From NCBI GenBank assembly GCA_005843835.1, contig SZXZ01000080.1, positions 1 to 43,055 of the forward strand: a DNA stretch of 43,055 nucleotides, written 5' to 3'. A program made the translations under genes and the position numbers. The stretch is from Chlorobium sp. (GTDB taxonomy: Bacteria > Bacteroidota > Chlorobiia > Chlorobiales > Chlorobiaceae). This document shows, piece by piece, positions 27,591-39,600 of the stretch. How positions within the stretch are numbered: position 1 is the first letter of the stretch; the number at the start of each line of letters is the position of its first letter. The notes beneath the pieces are model-generated. The model worked only from the letters and a program-made list of their open reading frames with translations. It ran no database searches and was not told the DNA's origin.

Positions 27591-28903
27591 TTCAGATCCC
27601 CGAATAATTTGTCGACACACTCACCTGCAGCCCTGAAACAAGCTTCAATAGATGCTCCACGACGGTAATCACCTGTTGCGATAAATCCGGTCAACGGTTC
27701 AAGTTTTTTATCGATATTTCCAAGCAAACGGTAATGCTTAGGCGAATAAGCGCATAAGCCTTCCGAAATATATCTGTATGCGAATGCCTCTCTTGTGTTG
27801 TCCTTAATGTTAAAATACTGCGCGGCAATCTTCTCGCCCAGCGATATGACATCTTCAGGATCTGAATTTTCAGATATCTCGGTTCGTGAGGTTCTGCCGC
27901 TAAACGTATAACGTACCAGATCAAGGTCGTTGATACCATAAGCACCTGCATTGCTTAAGGAAAAAGATTGATCAAACACCATGGCTCGGTGTGTCTTCAT
28001 GAAAACATTCCGTCTGTATTTGACTATGGCAACAGCTATCGGATAATACTTAATCTGCCGGAGCAATGCTGAAGCATCAGGAAGAATATTATCTACAATT
28101 ACACTCAACTGGATGGCGGGCAGTGCGGAAATCACCCGGTCATATATCGCCGTTTCTTGAACATCTCCATGGGTATAACCTATACTTATGGAACCAGTTA
28201 CTTGATCTCTTGAAAGTGAGGTAACTTTGTGCCCGGTGAGAATGTTCAATGAAGGAGCTTTTGTCATAGCTTGAAAGGCATCAAGCATTCCATGCATACC
28301 GTGCTTTAACTGTTCATAGCTGTCAATCACCAGGGCCAGGTTTGAACCAAAATTCCCAGGATAGCATTCATCAGGTTCCGCACCGTTCATCCTTACAGTG
28401 ACTGGTCTTATAATTTGACTTAAACATGGTTCTTTTAAATATCCTGCAAGTGAAACATCGTCATGATGCTCTGCTATGTTATTAAAATAATCGCTGTTCA
28501 GTACCCCCTGTCGATGATCTTTGATAATTGCCCTGACATGAGGATAAAGCTTCAGGATACCATCGAAACCGCACAACCCGATAAATCTGAGGGTATTAAA
28601 AAGTTTCGCCCCCTCCTTGCTTATCCTTACTACTTTACCACCTATAAGTTGTGATGTATTAAAGCCAAAATACTCATAATCAAGATCCCTGCATTTTTTA
28701 ACGAAGTCCCTGAATAACACGTAATTTTTACCAATATTCTTTCCTCCGAAATCAAGCCATCGCCCATGAAGCTGTTCACTGCCGATTCTTCCCCCTATGC
28801 GATCTTCTGACTCATAGAGGTCAACCGCAATATTCCGCTGCATCAGATAAAATGCGGATGCAATCCCTGAAATTCCCCCGCCAACTACTGCTACCCGCAT
28901 CAT
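27587..28903 (-). CDS. FAD-dependent oxidoreductase (amine oxidase/protoporphyrinogen-oxidase-like fold)
   Basis: A 438-aa flavoprotein. The dinucleotide-binding motif AVVGGGISGIASAFYL is at the N-terminus (glycines at 8, 9, 10 and 13), followed by the GGRI motif near residue 38. The C-terminal FAD segment is ATGDYRRGASIEACFRAAGE. This layout is shared by amine oxidases, protoporphyrinogen oxidases and carotenoid desaturases; the sequence does not decide the substrate. The start overlaps the hotdog-protein stop as ATGA and its stop overlaps the kinase start. Tight coupling suggests it works on the product of the AfsA-like protein, or on a signal precursor, but that is inference. A porphyrin role is not excluded. 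Confidence 0.85.
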   Translation of the reverse strand: MMRVAVVGGGISGIASAFYLMQRNIAVDLYESEDRIGGRIGSEQLHGRWLDFGGKNIGKNYVLFRDFVKKCRDLDYEYFGFNTSQLIGGKVVRISKEGAKLFNTLRFIGLCGFDGILKLYPHVRAIIKDHRQGVLNSDYFNNIAEHHDDVSLAGYLKEPCLSQIIRPVTVRMNGAEPDECYPGNFGSNLALVIDSYEQLKHGMHGMLDAFQAMTKAPSLNILTGHKVTSLSRDQVTGSISIGYTHGDVQETAIYDRVISALPAIQLSVIVDNILPDASALLRQIKYYPIAVAIVKYRRNVFMKTHRAMVFDQSFSLSNAGAYGINDLDLVRYTFSGRTSRTEISENSDPEDVISLGEKIAAQYFNIKDNTREAFAYRYISEGLCAYSPKHYRLLGNIDKKLEPLTGFIATGDYRRGASIEACFRAAGECVDKLFGDLN

Positions 28904-29904
28904 ATCGAAGGTGCTGCTTCGAGAATCCTGTTTATTTTTGTCTCGAACTGAATTTTACTTCGTGATGATATTTTTTCAACCCGCTCTTTCTGTTGCTGGT
29001 AATGCTGACTGTTGATAAACGCAAACGCTTTCAACGTTGCATCGGCACACACTTTGCCCCATTGTATGACTTGAATGTAGATAGGGGCTTCCTTGTCTTT
29101 ACTTGTTTCATCAGCTGTAAAACTGCAATAGGCTCTGAGAATAATCGGGACATCACGCTCAAGGTAATGAAAAAAATTTGTGTCATAGTTCAACAGAGCT
29201 AGTCCTCCATCAAAAGGCAAGCCCTGTATGTGTGCAGTTGCAACTGCAGCCTGCCTCAATGCCTCAAGCATAAGCATCCCCTGCACATGATCCGAAGTAT
29301 GGTCAAAGGTAAGTTCTTCTGTTTCGTTAAACATATTGAAATAAAGAAGTCGCCCTCTGGAGAATACCTCAGATATCAATACGTTAACATCGCTTTTTTT
29401 ATGTACGAATTTTTTTTCTATTGTCCTGGGCAACCTGTCTGCTGCTGTTATTGCGATGTTACTTTTCATCAGGCTTTTAAGATCGAGCGGCAGTTTTTTC
29501 ATGAGATCTGCAGCAGTTTCGATATCGAAAGGAGGGGCACTTCTTAAGGATGGATAAGAAAGCGTCCTGACTTCCGCATAAACCTCAGGATTCTCCTTGC
29601 GATAATCGTTTGAAATAAATATTTCACATGATTCACCTAACAGTAATAGATAGCGGGCTGCTTCATCTAACGATGAAACCGTAACGGCTTGAAGCAATCC
29701 TTCCTGTGATGGAATTTTGTCCCCATCAAAAACGAGAGTAAATGGCTTTTTTCCAGGATTGAATGTTAGAATTCCAGGATCTCTTCTGGGGATTCTAAAC
29801 GTTCTCTGAATTGGCAGGTGAGTTATCGGGGACGGCTGAAAGGATGTGCGTAACTCGTTAATTATAGGCCTGTTAACTAATTGTTTGAACATAATTTCAC
29901 TCAA
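28900..29904 (-). CDS. AfsA-family hotdog protein (candidate signal-molecule synthase)
   Basis: A 334-aa protein close in length to AfsA/ScbA, the Streptomyces enzymes that condense a beta-ketoacyl chain with dihydroxyacetone phosphate to start gamma-butyrolactone signals. The diagnostic part is at residues about 165-230: KKFVHKKSDVNVLISEV, then DHVQGMLMLEALRQAAV and TAHIQGLPF, matching the AfsA hotdog pattern of a K-x-x-x-x-V-L-(L/I)-(T/S) segment, then E-x-x-R-Q-A. The N-terminal half is more divergent and may be a second, degenerate hotdog. It is first in the operon and ends in a 4-bp overlap with the flavoprotein. The actual product is unknown. Confidence 0.8.
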   Translation of the reverse strand: MSEIMFKQLVNRPIINELRTSFQPSPITHLPIQRTFRIPRRDPGILTFNPGKKPFTLVFDGDKIPSQEGLLQAVTVSSLDEAARYLLLLGESCEIFISNDYRKENPEVYAEVRTLSYPSLRSAPPFDIETAADLMKKLPLDLKSLMKSNIAITAADRLPRTIEKKFVHKKSDVNVLISEVFSRGRLLYFNMFNETEELTFDHTSDHVQGMLMLEALRQAAVATAHIQGLPFDGGLALLNYDTNFFHYLERDVPIILRAYCSFTADETSKDKEAPIYIQVIQWGKVCADATLKAFAFINSQHYQQQKERVEKISSRSKIQFETKINRILEAAPSI

Positions 29905-31265
<1,361 letters not shown>

Positions 31266-31299
31266 ACCAGATTGAACAAAAGTAACGCATTTTAATAAA

Positions 31300-31335
31300 G
31301 CCCGGCTTTACCATTATGATAGAGCCGGGCATTTT
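31300..31335 (+). terminator. Rho-independent terminator after hemB
   Basis: An 8-bp GC-rich stem, GCCCGGCT (31300-31307) with AGCCGGGC (31323-31330), can be extended inward by a few pairs and is followed by ATTTTACTGTTT. It lies between hemB and aroC. Confidence 0.75.
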
Positions 31336-31356
31336 ACTGTTTAAAAAAAATAGGAT

Positions 31357-32550
31357 ATGATACGATTCTTTACAGCGGGTGAGTCGCATGGACCAGCACT
31401 TTCTGCAATTGTTGAAGGCATGCCTGCAGGAATTACCATAACCTCCGAGGATATCAATACACAGTTAGCCCGCCGTCAGCAGGGTCACGGTCGGGGGGGA
31501 CGTATGAAAATTGAGACTGATAAAGCGGAGGTTCTTTCTGGCATTCGTTTCGGAAAAACCATCGGGTCTCCAATTTCACTGGTCATTAAAAACCGCGACT
31601 GGGATAACTGGACGACCATAATGGCACAGTTTGAAAAACCGGATGAGGAAATTCCAAAAATCTCTATACCGAGACCTGGGCATGCTGACCTGGCCGGCCG
31701 CATAAAGTATGGTTTTGACGATATTCGTCCGGTTATTGAGCGGTCATCGGCACGGGAAACTGCTGCGCGGGTAGCTGCAGGTACATTGTCAAAAGTTTTG
31801 CTTAGAGCCCTTGGTATTGAAATAGGCAGCTACATTTCAGCTATCGGACCGGCTGCTGAACCATCCCCAAACATTCAGCTTGAAGAACTTCTCAGTCAGG
31901 GCGCTGATACAGTTGCCAAACAGGCAGACCTCTCACCAGTCCGTATGCTCGATAAATCCACTGAAGATGCCGCTCTCGCAGCTATTGATGCAGCAAAGGA
32001 AAAGGGGGATACTCTTGGAGGCATCATTGAAATTTTTATCACCGGAGTACCTCTTGGTTTTGGGAGTTATGTACAGCACGACAGGCGTCTTGATGCTGCT
32101 CTTGCTGCTGCGATAATTTCAATTCAAGCCATCAAGGGTGTTGAAATTGGAAGGGCATTTGATAATGCAAGACAACCTGGATCAAAAGTTCATGACGAAT
32201 TTCACCTTACACAGGAAGATGGCGTAACAAGACTGACAAACCGTGCCGGGGGACTTGAAGGGAGCATGTCAAGCGGACAGGTGATTCATCTTCGGGCAGC
32301 TATGAAACCGATTTCCTCATTGGTCACTCCCCTTGGTTCGTTTGACTTTGAAACCCTTAAGCCGTCTCTTTCTCGATTTGAAAGAAGCGATACCTGTGCA
32401 GTCCCGGCGGCCGGCGTCGTCGCTGAAGCAGTTGTTGCCCCGATAATTGCTAACGCCCTGCTTGAAAAGCTTGGTGGAGATCACCTGGATGAAATCCTGA
32501 AAAGACTTACCCTTTATCGTGAGACTATCCGCGAATCCTTTCGGGCCTAA
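31357..32550 (+). CDS. aroC: Chorismate synthase
   Basis: Converts 5-enolpyruvylshikimate-3-phosphate to chorismate with reduced FMN, the last shikimate-pathway step. It has 397 aa. Family signatures are visible: FFTAGESHGPALSAIVEGMPAG at the N-terminus, QGHGRGGRM, SSARETAARVAAG, NRAGGLEGSMSSGQ, and DTCAVPAAGVVAEAV near the C-terminus. It follows the hemB terminator by a short leader and converges on cysE with overlapping stop codons (CTAA), so no terminator separates the two. Confidence 0.98.
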   Translation: MIRFFTAGESHGPALSAIVEGMPAGITITSEDINTQLARRQQGHGRGGRMKIETDKAEVLSGIRFGKTIGSPISLVIKNRDWDNWTTIMAQFEKPDEEIPKISIPRPGHADLAGRIKYGFDDIRPVIERSSARETAARVAAGTLSKVLLRALGIEIGSYISAIGPAAEPSPNIQLEELLSQGADTVAKQADLSPVRMLDKSTEDAALAAIDAAKEKGDTLGGIIEIFITGVPLGFGSYVQHDRRLDAALAAAIISIQAIKGVEIGRAFDNARQPGSKVHDEFHLTQEDGVTRLTNRAGGLEGSMSSGQVIHLRAAMKPISSLVTPLGSFDFETLKPSLSRFERSDTCAVPAAGVVAEAVVAPIIANALLEKLGGDHLDEILKRLTLYRETIRESFRA

Positions 32551-33359
32551 GCCTTAGGATGGTCTTCTTTGACTGAAGTAACTACCCTTTGGTTCATTTC
32601 GAAAGAAGGTTCCTGCACCTCAGTTTTTCCTACAATTTGTGCAGGAACCCCGACAACTGTATAGTGAGGCGGTACATCGTCAAGTACCACACTCCCCGCC
32701 CCTACCTTTGCTCCTTCTCCGATCACTACATTACCTAAAATCTTGGCTCCTGCGCCTATCATTACCGATTTTCTGACCTTCGGATGACGGTCGCCGGTTT
32801 CCTTGCCGGTACCACCTAGTGTCACCTCATGCAGTATCGATACATTATCGTCGATTACTGCTGTTTCACCTATCACAAGACTTGTGGCATGATCAAATAA
32901 AATACCTTTTCCAATAATTGCTGCGGGATGAATATCAACGGCAAAAACCTCTGACATTCGATTTTGAATAAAATAAGCCATCGTTTTGCGCCCGTTTTTC
33001 CACAACCAGTGCGCAAGTCTATATGCCTGAAGGGCTTGATACCCTTTCAGGAATAGCATTATCTCGAAATAATGCACAGCGGCTGGATCCCGTTCTTTCG
33101 TTGCCACCAGATCATACGTTGCAAACTCGACAGCCTCAGGACAGTTCCGGTAAAAATCCTCAAATAACCCTTGAAGTACCAGTGGAGGAAAATGCTTTGA
33201 ACCAAGCTTTACAGACAGAAGCATGGCAAGTGACGATCCAAAATCGCTATATCCAGTAATATGCTGTTCAAGAAAAATCCTGATTTGAGGATCACGTAAG
33301 CATTCATCAGCAGCCTCAGTGACCATTTTTGACCAAATACCTTTGATATCTATTCCCAT
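32547..33359 (-). CDS. cysE: Serine O-acetyltransferase
   Basis: Transfers acetyl from acetyl-CoA to serine to form O-acetylserine, the cysteine precursor. It has 270 aa. The N-terminal helical SAT domain is at about 1-135 (DPAAVHYFEIMLFLKGYQAL). The left-handed beta-helix hexapeptide domain follows (DIHPAAIIGKGILFDHATSLVIGET, GGTGKETGDRHPKV, GAKILGNVVIGEGAKVGAGSVVL), with catalytic His residues in FDHAT and DRHPK. The short C-terminal tail lacks the usual terminal Ile used to bind cysteine synthase, so complex formation is uncertain. It converges on aroC. Confidence 0.96.
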   Translation of the reverse strand: MGIDIKGIWSKMVTEAADECLRDPQIRIFLEQHITGYSDFGSSLAMLLSVKLGSKHFPPLVLQGLFEDFYRNCPEAVEFATYDLVATKERDPAAVHYFEIMLFLKGYQALQAYRLAHWLWKNGRKTMAYFIQNRMSEVFAVDIHPAAIIGKGILFDHATSLVIGETAVIDDNVSILHEVTLGGTGKETGDRHPKVRKSVMIGAGAKILGNVVIGEGAKVGAGSVVLDDVPPHYTVVGVPAQIVGKTEVQEPSFEMNQRVVTSVKEDHPKA

Positions 33360-33661
33360 AGGTTACAAAACGGCTCTGCACCGCAATAATAGCTTTTCCA
33401 TAAATGACCGCTTCAACATACAGATAAAGCTGCAATTGAATTAAAGGTTCAAATTCCGAACTGAAGAATGTATAAAAAACTGTTGCATAGAGCACAACAG
33501 TTTGTGTTGCAATTCTGTGGAGATTATAAAAATCCATCACTTGACTTTACGCGACCCCATCTTGCCTAAGAGACATTTAACAGGAATATGTTTGCAATTA
33601 TACAAATAATGTGTAATTATGGCGTATATGATAGCATATAATTCAAGTAATATAACCACTA
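33360..33661. other. Divergent intergenic region between cysE and the two-partner secretion operon
   Basis: 302 bp, AT-rich, no convincing gene. A minus-strand frame at 33316-33540 overlaps the cysE N-terminus and looks spurious. A TATAAT hexamer at 33637-33642 lies 19 bp before the exoprotein start but has no good -35 partner. TATATG and CATATA around it form a short inverted repeat (33625-33640). Promoters for both genes must lie here. Confidence 0.5.
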
Positions 33662-36600
33662 ATGACAGGTACCTTCACCTTAGATCCAATCTATACAAGA
33701 AAGAGATGGATTATCAACGTTGTCCTGACACTTTCAGTATTGCATCATAGTGACAGTGCGATTGCGTTACCCCTTAACAGCCAGGTTACTGCTGGACAAG
33801 TTACCATCAGCACTCCATCTCTCTTGAACATGCATATTGCTCAAGAAAGCAACAAGGCAATCGTCAACTGGAACTCTTTTAGTATTGCTAAAGGTGAATC
33901 CATTGTAATCACCCAACCATCAAGCCAATCGACTTTACTCAACAGGGTAATTGGAAACAATCCTTCTCAAATTTTCGGGTCACTGTCAGCCAATGGACAG
34001 GTTTTTCTGGTGAACCCTAATGGAATACTGTTTGCTCCCGGTTCAAGCATAAATGCTGCCGGAATTGTAGCTTCCACTCTTGCCATAAAAGACAGTGACT
34101 TCCTTTTGCAGAAATATGCTTTTTTCAAAAATGATGCTGCAGGCTCTGTATATAATAAGGGAACCATAAAAGCCGGATTCACATCTCTTATCAGCAGCAC
34201 TAACGCTGATAATGCCGGCACTATAATTACTTCTAAAGGTTCGACCGGGATGGCAGCTGGTGATGGAGTCACCCTTAGCTTCGATAATGATGGGCTTATT
34301 GCTCTCAAAGTTGACAAAGCTGCATATAACGCCCAGGTGAAAAATAGTGGAGTTATAGAAGCTGATGGAGGTATTGTAATGTTGAGCACATCGGCTGCTG
34401 ATGCATTGCTCGCAACTGTCGTCAACAACACCGGACAGCTTCGTGCTGCGAAAATAGTGATTGAGGGGGGTTCCATCGTTAACAGCGGAAATGTTGAGGC
34501 AGGAAACAAGATAGCAACGCTCGCTGCCGGGGCCTTGATCAATACCGGGATATTTAACGCTGCGGAAATCAATGCCAAAGTCAACAACCTTCTTGATGCA
34601 GGTACATGGAAGTCCGGCGGTGGTTTGAATGGTGGAAATATCATCATTTCAGCAACGGGAAGCATAGAGCAAACAGCTGAAAGCAGCATGATTACTGATG
34701 GCTCATGTGGAGGGAATATTTCCATTACTTCTGGCAAATCACTCTACCTTTCAGGAAAATTAAGCGCTTGCGCAACAACGTTTCAGGGAGGTGAAATACA
34801 TATCACTGCGCCAAAAACAACACTTGCCGGAGTTCAAGCACGAGTTGATGGTCAGAATGGAGGCGGGAAAATATGTATTGGCGGAGGTTGGCAGGGTAAG
34901 GATACCGGTATTGCCAACTCAACAACTACAGTTGTAACATCAAACAGTTGCTTGAGCGCAAACGCTCTGGATAACGGCTATGGGGGCACGATAGCTCTGT
35001 GGTCAGACCAGGCAACCTCCTTTGCCGGTGTCATCGAGGCTAAAGGAGGTCCAAACGGAGGCAACGGTGGAAAGGTTGAGGTATCCAGCCATGAGAATCT
35101 TTCTCTGTCTGGAAGCGTCATTACAGCCGCTCCTAAGGGTGACAACGGCATGCTTCTTATGGATCCACGAAACATAACTGTTGAAAGCAATCCAGCCGCT
35201 CAAAACTTCTACATCATTCCTTTACTTGACGCCAACCCAAATCAGGGCAACCTCTATGGTTCGGGCAAAATACTTGAGCTTTCAAACGGCAATATTATTG
35301 TTACCAATCCGTCAGATGGTTTTGCAGCAACAAATGCAGGAGCAGTCCGCCTTTATAAACCCGATGGAACACTTCTTTCGATGCTTACCGGCACCTCTGC
35401 CAACGATATGGTGGGCAGTAACCTGAGCGCTCTTACGGGTAATTTCAACGCAGTTACTTCAACACCTAACTGGTCCAATGCAGATCAGTCTAACGCAGGT
35501 GCTGTAACATGGATTAATGGCACCTCCGGCACAACCGGATCTGTATCCTCCATTAACAGTCTAATCGGCTCTATAACTGATGATCGTGTGGGATATCAAG
35601 TAGGAGTGCTGACGAACGGGAACTACATCGCTGCTTCGCCACATTGGGACAACGGCAGAGGGGCTGTATCGTGGGGCGACGGAACAACAGCAGGTAATCG
35701 GTTAGCTGGTAAATTGTCCACTGTCAACAGCCTGGTTGGTTCATCTCCTAACGATGGTGTCGGTTCTAACTTTACCGTGCTGACAAACGGGAATTACGTT
35801 GTTTGCTCAGGATTGTGGGATAAAGTTAATACAGACAATAGTATCGTTATTGACACTGGTGCCGTGACCTGGGGAAATGGGTTCAATGGCACAACTGGAA
35901 CGATAAGTGAGGCTAACAGTCTTGTGGGCTCATCCAAATATGACTTTATAGGCTCCAATGATGCGGGCTCGAATAACGTGACAGCCTTGACCAACGGCAA
36001 CTATGTTGTTTGCTCAGGATTTTGGGACAATGGTAAAACTATCAATGCCGGGGCTGTGACATGGGGAAATGGGTTTAGCGGCACAATAGGATCTTTAAGC
36101 GCTGACAACAGTCTGACAGGAACAAAAACAGGTAATCAGGTGGGATGGGGTATCGGAGCAATTACAGTTCTTACAAACGGAAACTATGTCGTGTCATCTG
36201 CTTTATGGGACAATGGCGCAATGAGTAATGCCGGGGCTGTGACATGGGGAAATGGTCTGGGGGGAACAATTGGAGTTGTTAATGCTTCCAACAGTCTAGT
36301 CGGGATGACAAAAAATGACATGACTGGATCTGAAGAGTCTGGTTTAAATAATGTAAAAGCACTGACCAATGGAAATTATGTCGTCGTTTCTAAATATTGG
36401 GACAATGGCATCATCATCGATGCAGGCGCAGTAACCTGGGGGAATGGTCTTGGTGGAACGGTCGGAGTTATAAGCCCGTCAAACAGTCTGGTTGGATCAC
36501 TTCTCAATGATGGCATCGATATTACCGTAACAGCTCTGACAAACGGCAATTATGTGGTTCGCTCACCTCATTGGAACAATGCTGCCGGGGCGGTCAGTTG

Positions 36601-39600
36601 GGGTAATGGTGAAACAGGAGGTACCCGACTGACAGGTACAGTAACTGTCGATAACAGCTTCACTGGCTCTTTACCCAACGACAGTATAGGTTCTTCGATA
36701 ACCGCGCTGAAAAACGGAAATTATGTTGTTGGTTCTCCCAATTGGAACAACGCTGCCGGTGCCGTGACTTGGGGTAACGGCGAAACAGAAGGTGCGCATC
36801 TGGTAGGGACAATTTCCCCTGAAAACAGTTTGATCGGTTCGACCCCAAAAGACAATATCGGGCAACATGTAACGGCACTGACGAACGGTAATTATGTCAC
36901 AAGTTCAGGATATTGGGATAAAATCAATACCGACAAAACTGTGATTACCGACACAGGGGCTGTAACCTGGGGAAACGGTATGGGAGGAACTGTCGGAACT
37001 ATAACTGCAGGCAACAGTCTGACGGGATCCACTAAAAATGACTATGCGGGATCTGATGATTTAAAATCAAACAATGTAACAGCTTTGACAAACGGCAATT
37101 ATGTGGTGAGTTCAAAATATTGGGATAGTGACAAGGCTGTAAATGCCGGAGCTGTAACCTGGGGAAGTGGTATGGGAGGAACTGTCGGCCCAATAGCATG
37201 GACAAACAGTCTGGTGGGCTCTAAAACAGGTAATCAGGTTGGCAACATAACGGGAATGCCTAATGGAAATTATGTCGTTATTTCACCGCTTTGGGATAAC
37301 GGTTCAGTCACTAATTCCGGTGCGGTGACTTTGTGCAATGGTCTGGGGGGGACGGTTGGTGAAGTGACTTCGTTTAACAGTATGACAGGCTCAATAAAAG
37401 AGGATCAAGTTGGATCGGGAGGCATTATCCCTCTTACAGTAGGTAATATGAATGGGGGCTTTGTTGTCAGTTCTCCACTCTGGTTAAACAGCACGGGTCG
37501 AGTTGATGTTCTTACTCCTGTCCCAATAACCCAGAAATATGCCTCCCATCCCGGTACTGATAACACCTTTTCTCCTGATGAGATCACTACGCTCCTTAAT
37601 ACAGGTAATAATGTCGTACTAAAAGCTAATAATGACATTACGATTAATTCGCCAGTCATTAGCAGCTCGCAGGGGGTAAAAAGCGGTGATCTTTCGTTGA
37701 ATGCTGGACGAAGCATTCTTATTAATGCACGTATTACCACAAACGGCAGTAACCTTAGCCTTGCAGCTAATGACACGAAAGATAACGGAGTAACAGATGC
37801 CTTCAGAAAAGAGGGCACTGCAGTAATCTGCATGGCGCAAGGTTCAAGTATCAATACTGCTAACGGTGACATTACCATTGAGCTGAGAAATGGAGCGGGC
37901 AATACATACAACGATAGCGGTACTATTACGCTACGGGAGATCACTGCAAACTCCATCAGCGCCATTAATTCAGGACTCACAACCGGCTCCGGTATTACTC
38001 TCGCGGCCGGGGAAATTATGGCTACTGCTAAAACCGGTAGCAGTATTATTTTTGCAGGAAAAGATTTCGACAACAGTGCCGGAGCACTGCTTACCACAGC
38101 TGGTGATGCACGATGGATTATCTATTCGGACACTCCAGGTACGACAATTAAAGGGGGATTAATTTCTGGTTTTCGACATTACAATGCCACCTTTAACAAC
38201 TACGCACCCATTAATGTGAGTGAATCAGGAAACGGGTTTATCTACACTTCCCTGCCGGGCAATATAACAGTCACGACAACCCTTGACAGCGGTATCGCCA
38301 GCAGCATATATGGGACTAAACCTAATGCAACTTTCGGTTATACACTTACAAGCTCAGATAACGAAGATAACATCGGAAATATAGGTCTGACAGGATCTAT
38401 GATTTTAACCGGAGTCCCTACAGCTAGCTCTAACGTCGGTGAATACACCATAAGCTATGGTAGTGGATTTTCAAGCAGCATTGGATTAACCTTTTCTGCC
38501 GGAACTGGAGTTAAGTATACCGTTAACAAACGGGCTATTAACATTTCAGCAAACGCAATAAGTAAAATCTACGGCGATGCAGATCAAAAACTGACATGGC
38601 AGGCGGAACCTCAGAGTGGCAGCAGGGGTCTCGTTCCTGGAGACATCTTCAGCGGCTCTCTTGGACGAATTGCTGGTGAAGGGATCGGGACCTTTGCTAT
38701 CAATCAGGGCACTCTAGGAAACAGCAATTATACAATCAGCTACAGCCCGGGCAACCTTACCGTTAACCCGCGCCCTATAACTTTGAGTGCAACTGCGAGA
38801 AGCAAGATTTATGGGGAAACTGACCCGAAGCTTGCTGTAGATATTACCAGTGGCAGTCTTGGCTGTGTAACAGTAAGTGACGTCTTGAGCGACGTTACCG
38901 GAACGCTTTTCCGACATACAGGAAGTGATGTTGGCAATTACGATATCGGTCTCGGTACCGGTAAAAAGGCTGGAAACTATTCTGTCATCTTTGATTCCGA
39001 TAATCATGCTTTCTCCATTACCAAGCGGCCAATTACCATTTCGGCCGATGACAAAAGCAAGACCTACAGTATCAACGATCCAAAACTAACGTGGGAGGCT
39101 GAATCTAAAAGCAGCGGACGCGGGCGGCTTACGGGTGACACATTCACTGGAATACTTGGAAGAACAGCAGGTGAAAATGTTGATAATTATGTGATTTCTC
39201 AGGGGTCACTGGATAATAACAATTACGCTATCGACTTCATCGGGGCAACCCTTTCCATCAACCCTCGCCCTATAACACTGCATGCCACTGCAAAAAGTAT
39301 AATTTATGGTGAAACAGACCCAAATCTGACTGTCAGTATCACGAGTGGAAGCCTTGGCAGTGTGACAGTGAACGATGAATTAAGCGATATTACCGGGACG
39401 ATGTTCCGTCAGACTGGAGGCAACGTCGGCAATTACGACATCGGACTTGGTGCTGGAAGTAAAATCGGCAACTATGCGGTGACCTTTGACACAGACAATA
39501 ATGCATTTACAATCACTCAAAGGCCGGTCACTATTACGGCAGAAGCAAAAAGCAAGATTTACGGGGACGCTGACCCGACGCTTACATGGAAAGCTACAGC

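Noticed and set aside
33316..33540. Small minus-strand frame (74 codons) upstream of and overlapping cysE
   Set aside because: It overlaps the conserved cysE N-terminus in another frame and has no recognisable features.
33637..33642. TATAAT hexamer before the exoprotein start
   Set aside because: No acceptable -35 at 16-18 bp, and only 19 bp separate it from the start codon, so it was not called as a promoter.
33967..34737. Long minus-strand open frame (about 256 codons) inside the exoprotein gene
   Set aside because: It mirrors the repetitive codon pattern of the exoprotein on the other strand; its product is a low-complexity Ala/Pro/Leu sequence without any family motif.
37405..38097. Minus-strand open frame of about 230 codons inside the exoprotein gene
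   Set aside because: Same reason: an antisense shadow of repetitive coding sequence, no recognisable domain.
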